Of a stretch of 64,000 bases of DNA, positions 34,401 to 43,852 are shown piece after piece. The position numbers were made by a program, and so were the translations under genes. The notes under the pieces were generated by a model. It made no database searches. It had not been told where the DNA came from and saw only the letters and a list, made by a program, of their open reading frames with translations. The DNA comes from Trachythela sp. YZ-2020 (lineage: Eukaryota > Cnidaria > Anthozoa > Malacalcyonacea > Clavulariidae): positions 597,001 to 661,000 of the forward strand of contig JADLSH010000257.1 in NCBI GenBank assembly GCA_016169945.1. Reading direction: 5' to 3'. Numbering within the stretch: position 1 is the first letter of the stretch; each line of letters starts with the position of its first letter.

Positions 34401-37400
34401 TTTATACCATATTTAACCCTAATGGATAGTTACTGGTTGAGGACAGTGCAATTTTGCTAACAGTCTGCCATTCTAATTGCGTTGTTGGCAAAAATGGTTC
34501 TTTCGTATTCGAGTGTTCATATTGTTGAGAAAATGACAATTTTCAATCAATTACAAGTGGAAGACGATCAACTATGTATATCGTTTCTTTGTAAAAGTTG
34601 TTCAATTTTCCGTGGAATTGAACATTGTCTTGAATTGAATTGAATTGAATTGAATTGAATTGAATTGAATTGAACATGCATACAGTGCAGGCGGTATAAG
34701 AAAAGGTACTCCAACTTTAGCATGTTATCATGCATGCATGTGTTAGCTATTGATTGAGTTTATAGATTTACTTTTTTCGTATCAATAAAAATCAGGTCTT
34801 TATAGCTGTCAAATGGTACTCTTTTTTTGTATCATTGCGAACAAATTGGTCAAATGCTATCCGATTAAAAATTACCGTTCGAAATTGAATTTTCCATGTA
34901 CCATGTTCTTCGAATGGCGGCTCACTATCTGGGAACCGTTCCCTCAAAAGCGCGAGTTCGTGGTAAAATGTCTCTAAGTTGCATAGTAACTTAAAAGTTG
35001 AACCATGCGACGGCATACGTTGGGACATAAACTTGTAAATGTGAATTCCAAATAGGAACAATTACCATAGGTTTGCACTCAATTCTCAAAGATGGAAAAA
35101 TGCGATGTCGCAATTTCTAATCGGATCGTATTTGGTCATTGATACAAAAAAAGCCATCATCTGGGGCCGGTTGTATAAAAAAGTAGTTACAGTTAACTAT
35201 AGTTAGTGCGAGAGTCAACCAATCAGAATCGCTTATTTTAGACTTAACTACTATTTAACTACAAAACAGGGGCCGGTTGTATAAAAATGTAGTTAAAGTT
35301 AACTATAGTTAGTGCGAAAGTCAATCAATCACAATCGGGGATTTTGGAGTTAACTGCGAAATGGGTAGTTAAAAAGTAGTTAAGACTTTTATACAACCGG
35401 CCCCTGACAAATAAAGACCAGATTTTAATTGATACAAAAAACAGAAAATATACAAACTAAATTTTACCGCACGAAAACATACAAAAGTTAGATCACCTAT
35501 GACCTATTTTAATACCCCCTGTATATTTCAAACTTGACAATATTAAATACTTACCAGACTTCTTCTGTGGCATCCTTTCTTCTCTTCATTTGTTCTTGAG
35601 TTAATTCTTTCTCTTTATAGTCAAATCTCCAATTAAACGTACCCCGAACAAAGGAACCCATTGGCTTATATTGAAAAGTATCATGATCAATGAAGTCTAT
35701 GATGGGGCAAGTCACAACATGTTCATCTCTTGAAATTGGCGCTAACAATGGAGGTAGCCAACCCTGGTTCACTTCACAATGCGAGTCTAAAACAATAACT
35801 ACGTCGCCCCGTGCACTAGACGATCCAAGCATTCTCGCTCGAATTAGACCCAGTCTTTCCTTCGATCTTATCAAACGCACTTTATTCATTCTGGCGACGT
35901 AGGACTGTAATTGTTGCTTTAAATGATCTAACAAATAGAATTATAATATAACATTTATAGTACGCGCGTGCTGATTGGTCGAGAAGCGTGTTTCTATAAC
36001 TGTATACTTATAAAACTTTGAATACTATTTAAAAACAATTTTAATGCTTTTACACATTTTTTGACTGTTAATTTTCAAACAGAGTTGTTTTCTTGGAGCG
36101 AAATTGACGAGCAAAGGTCAGCATGCGTACGTAATGAGAATTTGTAAATTAATCGAGTTTAAAAAATGTCTTTTGAGTTATATTATAAAGAAATAGAAAC
36201 ATTTTTTCCTGTGTTTCCATACACTTATATAAACACTTGTGGGAGTTTGGGAGAACTCGAAATTACGTGGAAAACTCCCCCTACGGGCTCGTTTTCCCAC
36301 TGATTATTTCTCGTTCTCCCAAATTCCCACGCGTGTTTCTATAAGTGTACAGAAACACGGAAAGTGTTAAATGCAAATTAGACAGTATTATACAGTTCGT
36401 ATAGTAGAGAATACTGTAGATAAAACACTTGCTCTGATCCACACAAGTTATTGAAAATCTTACTTACTAATTAAAACCAATCAATTTATAAATTATACAT
36501 CCTATTTTAATCGAGAAAATCAAAGTCGATGAACACGTGAATTATTGGACGGTTTCTTAACAGGATTTATAGATATTGATTAAACACACAATTATTTGGA
36601 ATTGTACAACCGTCCACTTTGTGAATGTGAGAGAGAGAATTAAATGCTTCTATCAGTCTTTAGTGTGCCAAGTAACTTGAAATGGAGGAAACGGTCAAAG
36701 ATGTCATAATCAGGGAAAAGCACGCGGGCACATTGGAAAGGTTATACTTGTGTCGGACACAGTGTCGGACACTACGCTAAATACTGGATGGAAATGTTTT
36801 GTTGAAATTACAGCCTGTCAAGGCTTTTACAGTCATTGTTACAGCTTTTTAACACAGTTTATAAATAGCTATCATGCATTCAAAGGCTTTTGAAAGCATT
36901 GTCGACTAGTTGCAGGCCTTAAAATATCGGTCGGTCACGGACATTGTCCGACCCATTCGTGAAATTGTCCGACGTAGAGCGAAAGCACCGGACATTCTGT
37001 CCGACCCAAGTGAAACTGAGGTTTATTGTTTGTCCGACCTGATTGTATTATGGAATATATATTATGGACTGATATCCATTGTCCAAATCTTAACGACGGT
37101 TAGGGCGAGAAAAGCAATGAATTATTCAGCGCTTTTCAAGCCGTGTACAATTTTTTTTCTCAAGTGGCAAGGAAAGTTAGTTTTGGCTCAGAAATAAGTA
37201 GGAATGACAGTAATAACACAACTTATTCAATATCGACACAACATTTACTGTTCAAAATTTAATTAATACATTGTGCTGATATACATTGTGCTGAAGGTCG
37301 TCAGACATCATCATACATATGTCCGACCCAAACTCAAAGTCATCGGAGATTTTGTCAGACGACTGTACCGATTGATATTTTAAGGCCTGTTGATTGCTCC

Positions 37401-40400
37401 CCTCCGTCACTGGACACTCAAGAAAGCCCTTATTGTTCACATATGACAGAGGAATAGCAGAATGACAAGTTTTGGAATTTGGGAGAACTGCTGTATGAGA
37501 ATATCTGAAAGGTTGCAGAACAACGATCGCACATCCAACGTTTTCTAGCCAAATTACAGTGTTTTTCAATATGCTTTGACCAAATTTCATTTTGGTCCAA
37601 GTTTCCTCGCCACAATTTTGGATCGCTTTTGATCAGGCTTTCATTACACTACCAGGACACCATATTACAGTATAGACAGTTACTACTGTAGCTACATCAG
37701 CCCACACAAAATATTACTTCATTCACTGTACCTTTATCACTGAAATCATCAACGAGAACAATTTCTTTCAGCATCGATGGTGGTGATCTGTTTAAAACAC
37801 TGTGGACAGTTCTCACTAACGTTGACCATCCTTCATTGTGAAATATCACAACAACTGAAGCTTTCAGCAAATAGCTTGCATATCTGGAAGACTTGCATCT
37901 GAAACAATAATAATGGCAGATGCGCATTAAAGTGGGTTCAGCATTAGCTTTCCATGCATAAGAAATTACGTTTAACAATTAGTTTATCATTGGTAAAATA
38001 GATAATAATTTCGTGGAAATACCATGTTCACTTAAGCGGTATATCTATTTGGCGAAGCCATCAGTACATGTACTACCAACATGATGTCACTGGTCAATAT
38101 GTCACTGGTTTTAATATGACTGGTCAAATTTGTATGACGCCGGAGATAGTGACTGGTCAGATTTTGGATCTGGGAACCAGATTGATTTTTGAGATGTTGT
38201 GGACCCGTTCAATATTTATGTCAATTTGTCAATGAGTGTATGATTCACGCGTTGATGTTTAAATTTCCCAATATGCTATGAGAGGTGACACGAGCTGATC
38301 GACCGTTCGGGACAAGCTACAAAAACGAAAATTGCATCGCCGACAGTCAAAACGATCTCGCCGAGACTGCCTCTTCGAAGATCAAGTGACAACGCATCCG
38401 TACCGGCATAATAGCGCAGAATATGCTTTATGTCTTTTTATTATGTTGCGTTTTCATTGTTTTTGGAAGGGCTCGAGGAAGTTGACAGGTCAGAAATCGC
38501 GTTTGACCGGTCACAAATGGAACTGACCGGTCACAAATGGAACTGACCGGTCACAAATGGAACTGACCGGTCACAAATGGAACTGACCGGTCACAAATGG
38601 AACTGACCGGTCACCATGACTGGTGTATGATGAAACGTTATTTTGAGCCCTGTACGTACAGTACATTGCAAGATGGCAGGGTAGATTTCAAATTGGCTCG
38701 AAGGAGAATGACAAATGTCATCAGTTTGTATTGTAAACTGCAAGATAATATTTTCTGTATACGGTACGTTTCAACTAGCATTGACTGAAGTACAAATTTA
38801 ACGTTTGGGAGTTCACAACAACGTCCAAATTCAATGACAACTTGCTCTATTAAAAGGAAAACATTCTGGCATTCATGGATGGGGAGGGGGTGGCAGTCGC
38901 CCCACCCAGTCCCCCCCCCACAGGTTCAAGGCTGAATATTTCCCATCCATCAGTAATTCATCTGACATGAACATGAATGTGTATTAGCAATCTTACAGGA
39001 AAACGACCACACCAAAGATTTCCTTTACCCTGACGGTGATACTGTACTTCTATTTAAGGTATGTTTACATGCTGCGATTTGTTGGGCCGATTTTAGGTTT
39101 TGCTGAATGTTAATGACGAATATTTTCAGTTGGTGATGTTGTCAGATGACGTTTACAACGTATTTTTAAAATATCATTAACGTGCATCTGAAATCGGCCC
39201 GAAAAGTCGCAGTGTGTAAAGGTACGTTTAGAAGCTGAACTCTGTAGCTCAGTGGTCAGAGTGCTCCCCCCGGAGTCGCAGGGCCGCAGGTTCAATTCCT
39301 GTCGGAGGACTTAGAGTTGCATTTCTCGCAGCCGTTCCCGTTCAGGTCTAAAATATTGTATATAATATTTCACTCGAAATATCCATCCACCTAAACCTTC
39401 TACATCAATTTCAATCGAGTGAGATGCAGAAAAAAACATCTTGTAATACCTTAAACGAACCTTTAATTAAGTGTTTTTACGGTAGTTAGGTTAATAGGTT
39501 CAAGCTGTTATGGAACCAATAAAGAGTATAAGTAATTGCAAGTATGAGCCTTTGACCTTTGCCTTTGGCCATATTTCTGCAAAACCATGTGATTCATTTC
39601 ATATCAAATAGAAAATACATTTTGTATATTCTATACCATGTGGTGAATGCGAGAAAAAGGATCTGAGTCAGCCAAAGTGTCAAATTCGAATAAGATCTTT
39701 CAAAAAGCGCTTTCAATTTTGGGCAGTAGAAAGTCAGTTTTCCAGACCATGTGTGTCAAAGGTGTAAGTTGCTTGTAGTGTAGTGTAAGCATGGCACATT
39801 AATATTAATCATCATAATTTTTTTGAGCGAGGATGGCAGTAGCTTACTGTATTCTATCTCCACAAGAGTATCTCCACCTGTGAATTCATCCCAAGGTCAA
39901 GGAGTAGTTCCGGCTATATTTTCAGGTACAGTCGAACCTCTACATGAGGACACCTCTTGTAAGCAGACATCATTCTTGGGTCCTGGCCAACCGCCTATTA
40001 TATCACTACATTTTCAACCTCCCCTAAGCGGACAACTCCCATAAACCTTAGCAGACGCGGACACCAAAACGAAAACCACAAATAACCTCCTGTAAGCAGA
40101 CAATTTGATTCTAAATCTGTTAAAATAGTCCTTACCATGAGAGTGTTAAATTTTACTGGCAAACTGGTCTTAAATCAGCTGTGATGGAGACAGTTAAAGT
40201 CTGAAGTGCAAGGCATTGGGTCATGATTCAAGCTTATAACAAGAAAGGCCAGCAAGAATATGTCTGATAATTAAAGTACATGCATGTGGTTTTACATGTA
40301 CTGTAATTAACATAGTCATTTTGATTGAAGCTTATTACTAAAGATTAAAGAAGTATAAGATGCTTTCATACAATATGCTGTGGTTATGTTTCGACTAATA

Positions 40401-41327
40401 CAAAACTTCCACGTCCCCTGGGACTTGACTAAGGGCCTGTTTATATGAGAGGTGGGACGGGACGTTTGCTTTGTACATGGGACACTTTCTCGCAGAAATA
40501 CCTGGGAATATTCTTTTACCTTTGCAGGACGCCATTTTGAATGATTTAACTGTTCAGATGTCATATAACAGTGACCGAATAATGCAATGTCAGTGGGATG
40601 GAGCAATTATATGGAAAAAACGTCCCGGTTGAGGCGGGATCCCAGTTGCTAAAACCAGGATCCCACCTACCTAGGCGGGACAGGACAAAAAACATCCCGC
40701 TTCCATATAAACAGAACGCGGAAAGTATTATGGAGATACAGTATATAAATGCAGAGATCTCGATCATCGTCCCGGCAAATGCCCCTAATTGTCTAGCAAA
40801 GCGAGCCAGCCCAGTTTACCGGGCCAGCCTGGCTCATATGAACAGCCCTTTAGACAAAAAATACAACCCTGGCAAGCAGTCATCCTAATCTCCAATCAGT
40901 GTGTATTCAGTGTGACACTGGGTTCTGGCTTCGGAAAAATAACCACCTCCTTCATACAATTATACTGTACTCACTCTTTTGGTCTTGTGTCAGGGATGGT
41001 TCTATTCAATGAAATCTTATCACTAACATACTGATTAAAACCGTAGTTTCGATAAGCTTCGCTTCTCTTATCACCGTCTTCTGAACTCGTAGTTACTGGA
41101 TGGCCCATTTCGCCGGGACCACCATTTCTATTATGCTTTATAAAGGCTTTCTCAGGAACCCAAAAGTCGCCCACAAGAAGTTGCTGCAGATGCTGTTCGT
41201 GTTTGTTTATACCGTCAACGGGATCTATATGCTTTCCTTCTTCAGACGAATACAAAATATACAATAATATGACTATGGTGAAAAAAGCAACATTTCGAAA
41301 TATTCTACGGAGTTGCAATCTGGCCAT
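28293..41327 (-). CDS. GALNT: Polypeptide N-acetylgalactosaminyltransferase (complete, 8 exons)
   Basis: Exons (minus strand, 5' to 3'): 40975-41327, 37732-37898, 35555-35927, 33694-33811, 32996-33319, 31950-32048, 29427-29564, 28293-28427. They sum to 1707 nt, 568 residues plus TAA, every junction in phase. It is a Golgi type II membrane enzyme: short cytosolic tail, TM at about residues 12-26, stem, GT2-type GalNAc-transferase domain, ricin-type lectin. It transfers GalNAc from UDP-GalNAc to Ser/Thr, starting mucin O-glycans. Visible landmarks: [19 protein letters not shown], the metal-binding DSH at 221-223, [17 protein letters not shown] at 327-330, and lectin repeats with CLD at 454-456 and 494-496 and a third with Cys at 536. 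Length is usual for the family. The lectin layout (IRN..CLDTKG, then [10 protein letters not shown], then EQIW) recalls GALNT10-type members, but the paralogue is uncertain. Confidence 0.96.
28687..28857. mobile_element. Near-perfect long palindrome, CGACGTTTCGAGC family
   Basis: CAAATTAGGGTTGATTCGCG is mirrored by CGCGAATCAACCTAATTTG, with inner arms CTCGACGTTTCGAGCTAAAG..CTTTAGCTCGAAACGTCGAG and a loop of about 20 bp. It lies downstream of exon 7 in a GALNT intron. Confidence 0.93.
28857..29305. mobile_element. Foldback element, copy 1 (GAACTATATAATAGACTGGA)
   Basis: Outer arms GAACTATATA..AGACTGGAACGCTAAC and GTTAGCGTTCCAGTTTGTAT..GTTC are inverted. Inner arms contain TATTAAAAAGTTATATTTGA and ACTTTAGGTAAAAGGGAAAT and their complements. 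A second copy begins at 63653. Confidence 0.93.
29427..29564 (-). CDS. GALNT: GALNT exon 7: lectin repeat 2
   Basis: 46 codons, acceptor TCAATTTGCAG, donor GTGCAT. Encodes [31 protein letters not shown], the CLD and QxF/W pattern of a GALNT lectin repeat. Confidence 0.93.
30298..30614. mobile_element. MITE with GAGCGCCGC arrays
   Basis: TACCGTATTTACTCGATTGA at the left is mirrored by CGAGTAAATACGGTA at the right. The interior has repeated GAGCGCCGCCCCCGAATGAG and GAGCGCCGC blocks. It is in intron 6 of the GALNT gene. Similar GAGCGCCGC-rich elements occur in several invertebrates; that is recalled, not tested. Confidence 0.9.
31291..31805. mobile_element. hAT-like non-autonomous element, CAGGGCACGAAATAACG termini
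   Basis: The left end CAGGGCACGAAATAACGG mirrors ..CGTTATTTCGCGCCCTG on the right. Repeated GACCGGTCA/CCGGTCAA motifs lie subterminally. No clean 8-bp duplication, so it is older than the other three hAT-type elements. Confidence 0.8.
31950..32048 (-). CDS. GALNT: GALNT exon 6: lectin repeat 1
   Basis: 33 codons in phase 0 at both ends, acceptor CATCTGTCTAG, donor GTTTGT. Encodes [15 protein letters not shown] then a Cys-containing half repeat; the CLD Asp is the sugar-binding position of ricin-type repeats. Confidence 0.9.
32634..32825. mobile_element. MITE copy 1, ATGGCGGCCATAnTGGTGTGA termini
   Basis: ATGGCGGCCATAATGGTGTGA at the left, AATAACTAATGAGGTTACACC at the right, with the internal ACTGTGGTGTTAG..GGGTTCT..TAGGAAAGG.CACGTA. 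A second copy is at 53765-53960. Confidence 0.85.
32996..33319 (-). CDS. GALNT: GALNT exon 5: end of GT domain and linker
   Basis: 108 codons, acceptor TATGTTTTAAG, donor GTAAGT. Contains [39 protein letters not shown] and [11 protein letters not shown], the conserved C-terminal block of the catalytic domain. Confidence 0.96.
33435..33659. mobile_element. Foldback MITE, TAGGGAGCTAATGACTACGA termini
   Basis: Long arms (TAGGGAGCT..GACTACGAGCACGAGATTCG and its inverse) separated by a short loop; repeated GACTACGA/TCGTAGTC words. Between GALNT exons 4 and 5. Confidence 0.9.
33694..33811 (-). CDS. GALNT: GALNT exon 4: [10 protein letters not shown] and WGGE motifs
   Basis: Acceptor AAATTTTAG, donor GTTAGT. 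Encodes [28 protein letters not shown], the acceptor-side and catalytic glutamate region. Confidence 0.96.
34231..34389. mobile_element. Foldback MITE, ACTTAAGGCTCTTTTCCACT termini
   Basis: ACTTAAGGCTCTTTTCCACTC and its inverse GAGTGGAAAAGAGCCTTAAGT, inner arms around AACTCGCAA. In GALNT intron 3. Confidence 0.92.
34628..34675 (+). repeat. TTGAA pentanucleotide microsatellite
   Basis: About nine near-perfect copies of GAATT/ATTGA between 34630 and 34673. Confidence 0.9.
35162..35404. mobile_element. Foldback MITE, GGGGCCGGTTGTATAAAA termini, partly duplicated
   Basis: Two direct left ends (near 35163 and 35269) share GGGGCCGGTTGTATAAAA, and one right end TTTTATACAACCGGCCCC lies at 35386-35403. 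So a partial second copy abuts a complete short one. In GALNT intron 3. Confidence 0.88.
35555..35927 (-). CDS. GALNT: GALNT exon 3: DSH catalytic core
   Basis: Acceptor TTTGTTAG and donor GTAAGT. Contains [37 protein letters not shown] and the [12 protein letters not shown] block. The Asp and His of DSH coordinate Mn2+ in the family. Confidence 0.96.
36208..36360. repeat. Inverted repeat, GTTTCCATACACTTATA arms
   Basis: CTGTGTTTCCATACACTTATA and TATAAGTGTACAGAAACACGG, with inner GGGAGTTTGGGAGAAC and its approximate inverse. Confidence 0.75.
36913..37389. mobile_element. Non-autonomous DNA element, CAGGCCTTAAAATATC TIR
   Basis: 16-bp terminal repeats CAGGCCTTAAAATATC at both ends, subterminal TGTCCGAC/GTCGGACA motifs inside. 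CAG..CTG ends point to hAT; flanks ACTAGTTG and TTGATTGC are not an evident duplication. It lies in GALNT intron 2. Confidence 0.83.
37732..37898 (-). CDS. GALNT: GALNT exon 2: GT domain start
   Basis: Acceptor TTATTGTTTCAG and donor GTACAG. Encodes [35 protein letters not shown] and [11 protein letters not shown], the nucleotide-sugar-binding start of the domain. Confidence 0.95.
38465..38620 (+). repeat. 20-bp tandem array, AACTGACCGGTCACAAATGG
   Basis: Five to six nearly identical 20-bp units from about 38517 to 38616. Each contains the palindrome TGACCGGTCA, so the array is a string of short palindromes. In GALNT intron 1. Confidence 0.95.
39233..39370 (+). mobile_element. tRNA-derived SINE
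   Basis: Box A-like GTAGCTCAGTGGTCAGAG (39243-39260) and box B-like GGTTCAATTCC (39289-39299) with tRNA spacing, then a non-tRNA body. The acceptor stem does not pair, so this is a SINE head, not a tRNA gene. Confidence 0.75.
40431..40851. mobile_element. Foldback element, AAGGGCCTGTTTATATGAG termini
   Basis: AAGGGCCTGTTTATATGAGAG is mirrored by CTCATATGAACAGCCCTT; inner GGGACGGGAC and TCCCGCTTCCATATAAAC words repeat the symmetry, so the element is likely built of nested copies. Confidence 0.78.
40975..41327 (-). CDS. GALNT: GALNT exon 1: cytosolic tail, TM, stem
   Basis: 117 codons plus two bases; donor GTGAGT. I chose the ATG that gives [12 protein letters not shown] just before the TM ([14 protein letters not shown]). 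An in-frame upstream ATG at 41372 would add 15 residues and is less typical. The stem ends TIPDTRPKE, the usual lead into the catalytic domain. Confidence 0.92.
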
Positions 41328-41671
41328 TATAAGCCATTCATGTGTTCGACTCTGGTGTTCGACAATAAACATTCGTGTCCATTTTTGCTAATAACCTATA
41401 CTAATAAAGCAATAACTAATAAGATAATAAGATAATTGAGATATCTGAATCACCAAACCAGTAAACTAGCGGAAGTTGCGACGAAGTACTTCATGTAACT
41501 GCAGGACAAATATCAAGATTTTTCTCGGATTAATAGTAAAAGGTGTTGGTACAATCATGGAAATTAATTCGCAGACAATATAGTAATTTCTCAAATTTAC
41601 CCCCTCCCCCTCCATACAATGTTGGTGTGTCGATGAAATCAAACCCATAGGTTTATACTATCATCAACATT

Positions 41672-41700
41672 GTGTTTGGGGGGGGGGGGGGGGGGGGGGA
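41672..41700 (+). repeat. Poly-G run
   Basis: An uninterrupted run of more than 20 G upstream (5') of GALNT exon 1 on its strand. Run length is often misassembled. Confidence 0.9.
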
Positions 41701-41809
41701 TATTTCCAATTATTCTAGCATTGAATAATAAATTTCAACAACAGGTGTCGAACAATGCTAAAAAATTATGGTTTTCATAAAAAGTCTACGTATATTATTT
41801 CCACAATTG

Positions 41810-41910
41810 TAGATGGAATACTCATACGGAAATTTTAAATTTATATACATTTTTTAGACCTAGCCAGTCTAAAAAATGTATATAAATTTCCGTTCGAGTA
41901 TTCCATCTAC
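41810..41910. mobile_element. Short palindrome, TAGATGGAATACTC arms
   Basis: TAGATGGAATACTCATACGG is mirrored by CCGTTCGAGTATTCCATCTA, with a loop around GACCTAGCCAGTC. Confidence 0.88.
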
Positions 41911-43207
41911 TAACACCTTCTACTATTAATCATATCGGACGAGATGCCGAGAAAAATCTTGATATTTACCCATACACCATATATTGGCATCACTCCCATC
42001 TTATATACCGAACTTGCGGTTAAATTAATGCTCAGCAACTGCTCCTGGCTAGGTTTAAAAAATGTATATAAATATAGAATTGGGGGCTTGATTTCCTGCA
42101 TTTTCTGACGCATTTTTTTATATATATGCCATCTAGACAGACTCGACTTTCAGCATAAAAATAAGCTTTGGTTATGGGAAAATTATAGCATAGTCTGCGA
42201 TTTTAAGCTGTTGGGGTTGAGGCGCCTCCATCCCTAATTTTTTTCCTGCCCACGGCCACGCTTCAACTTCCAAACTCTTAAAACCGCCAACTACGCAGGC
42301 TCGCTAAGAAGTTCTAAAGAATTATTCCAAACTGGAAAAACTTAAACTTCGTACCAAACTCTTTAAATTTGGAAACTTATTGTATTAAGTCTTTGTCATT
42401 TAGCTTTCCCGTCGCAAGACAAACAAAGAGCAAAATACAAATAGCAAATAGCAAATACTGAAATACAGAACAAAGCCGTTTCTACAAATGCAGATAACCA
42501 GTAACTCTCGTCTTCAACAATTTACTTGGAATTTATTTTACATTTGTACATGTTTCTACATGCTATTTGCTTAATATAAATAATTTCTTGAAAATGCATC
42601 TGTATTTAAATATTTACCAAATATGATTACCGGAAATATCTAGCCTCCGCGAAGAGGTTTGAATTAATGGTAATGGTTTAGTGTATAGAACTATGTTTGT
42701 ACTATATAAATTACAGCTTAGTGTACCTGAATTAATATTATTCTTTTTCTCAGCCTCTTTTAAGCATAGATATAGTCGAGATATGGTTAGGAAACAGGGC
42801 AAACTTCAAATCTTCTATAACGAGGTACCATTTTATGTTGAGAGCATTACATTGCACAATCTTTTGAAATTTTGCTTATTCATATTTCTACAGCACGGTT
42901 GAATGATTCGACGAGATCATGGCATTGATTGTTTCGTCATGCAGAAAATTCACTGTCTTCACTGTGCATAAACGTGAACAGAAAGATAGAATAAAGACTT
43001 TGGCCGAGTTTCCACACCATATTTTGATCGACTATGTAAGGCAATTTGACATGTTTTTAACGAGTTGCGACAAGCAACTAGAAAAGCGAACATGTCGCGT
43101 CGTGACCCTTCTAAGGAAACGTGATTGGTCAAATGTGTGTGATGGTATTAGAAATGATTATATCCCCTCTCCCCCGTTGTGGCACTGAATACTCATTTGG
43201 CGATTCT

Positions 43208-43501
43208 GTTAAAGTGCTACTAACCCCACTATGATTTTTGGTATGTGTAATATTTGGATCATTCTGAGAAGAAATGCAATATATCTTTACAGTAAAAATC
43301 CTCATCTTGATCAACTTTTCACTGTCAAAGTTGCCGGGATATGATGTCATTTGATGAATTTTAGCATAAAAAACAAAGGAAAACTAATTTACAGAATACC
43401 TAATTACATCATATCCGGTAACTTTGACAGTGAAATATAAAGATATATTACATTTCTTCTCAGAATGATACAAATATTACATGGGTTAGTAGCACTTTAA
43501 C
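43208..43501. mobile_element. Foldback MITE, GTTAAAGTGCTAC termini
   Basis: GTTAAAGTGCTACTAACCC is mirrored by GGGTTAGTAGCACTTTAAC; inner arms include CACTGTCAAAGTTGCCGG and its inverse. Between the two large genes, 3' of the MAGUK stop. Confidence 0.92.
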
Positions 43502-43675
43502 TATCAGCAGTCAGTGTGGTATTGACTACGGTAGCAAAAGTGTGATTATTTGAGTCAGTTACCTCTGGCATTAAACAGCCTGTCCTTGGTGAAATATACA
43601 TTACATAAGAAAGGTGGAAATATGCGTGCTTGGATTTATGATTTTTCAACCCTATTTCAATGGAAACCTATCTAA

Positions 43676-43852
43676 CTAAGCTAACCAATTAACAGGTATC
43701 CATTGTGGTTCCTTTGCCACGAGATATGCCGCTGTATATAGACGATCATACGCATCTTGAAGGTCATCATTAACAATTGTTAAATCAAAATAATGTCCAT
43801 ATTTATGTTCAATTTCTTCTGCCTTCATCATCATATCTTGCAGTTCTGTAAC
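43676..43852 (-). CDS. MPP: MAGUK last exon: GUK C-terminus
   Basis: 58 codons and TAG, acceptor TTGTGACTTCAG. Encodes AEEIEHKYGHYFDLTIVNDD, then EPQWIPVNWLA. The C-terminal EPQW.PV.W motif is the family signature. Confidence 0.95.
   Translation of the reverse strand, partial: VTELQDMMMKAEEIEHKYGHYFDLTIVNDDLQDAYDRLYTAAYLVAKEPQWIPVNWLA

Noticed and set aside
34792..35061. 89-codon minus-strand frame between GALNT exons 3 and 4
   Set aside because: Protein-like in part, but exons 3 and 4 join directly in phase through the conserved VW/SPVMAGG junction, and I recognise no domain in it. Possibly an old transposon fragment.
39233..39310. Functional tRNA gene
   Set aside because: A and B boxes are present but the acceptor stem does not pair and a SINE body follows.
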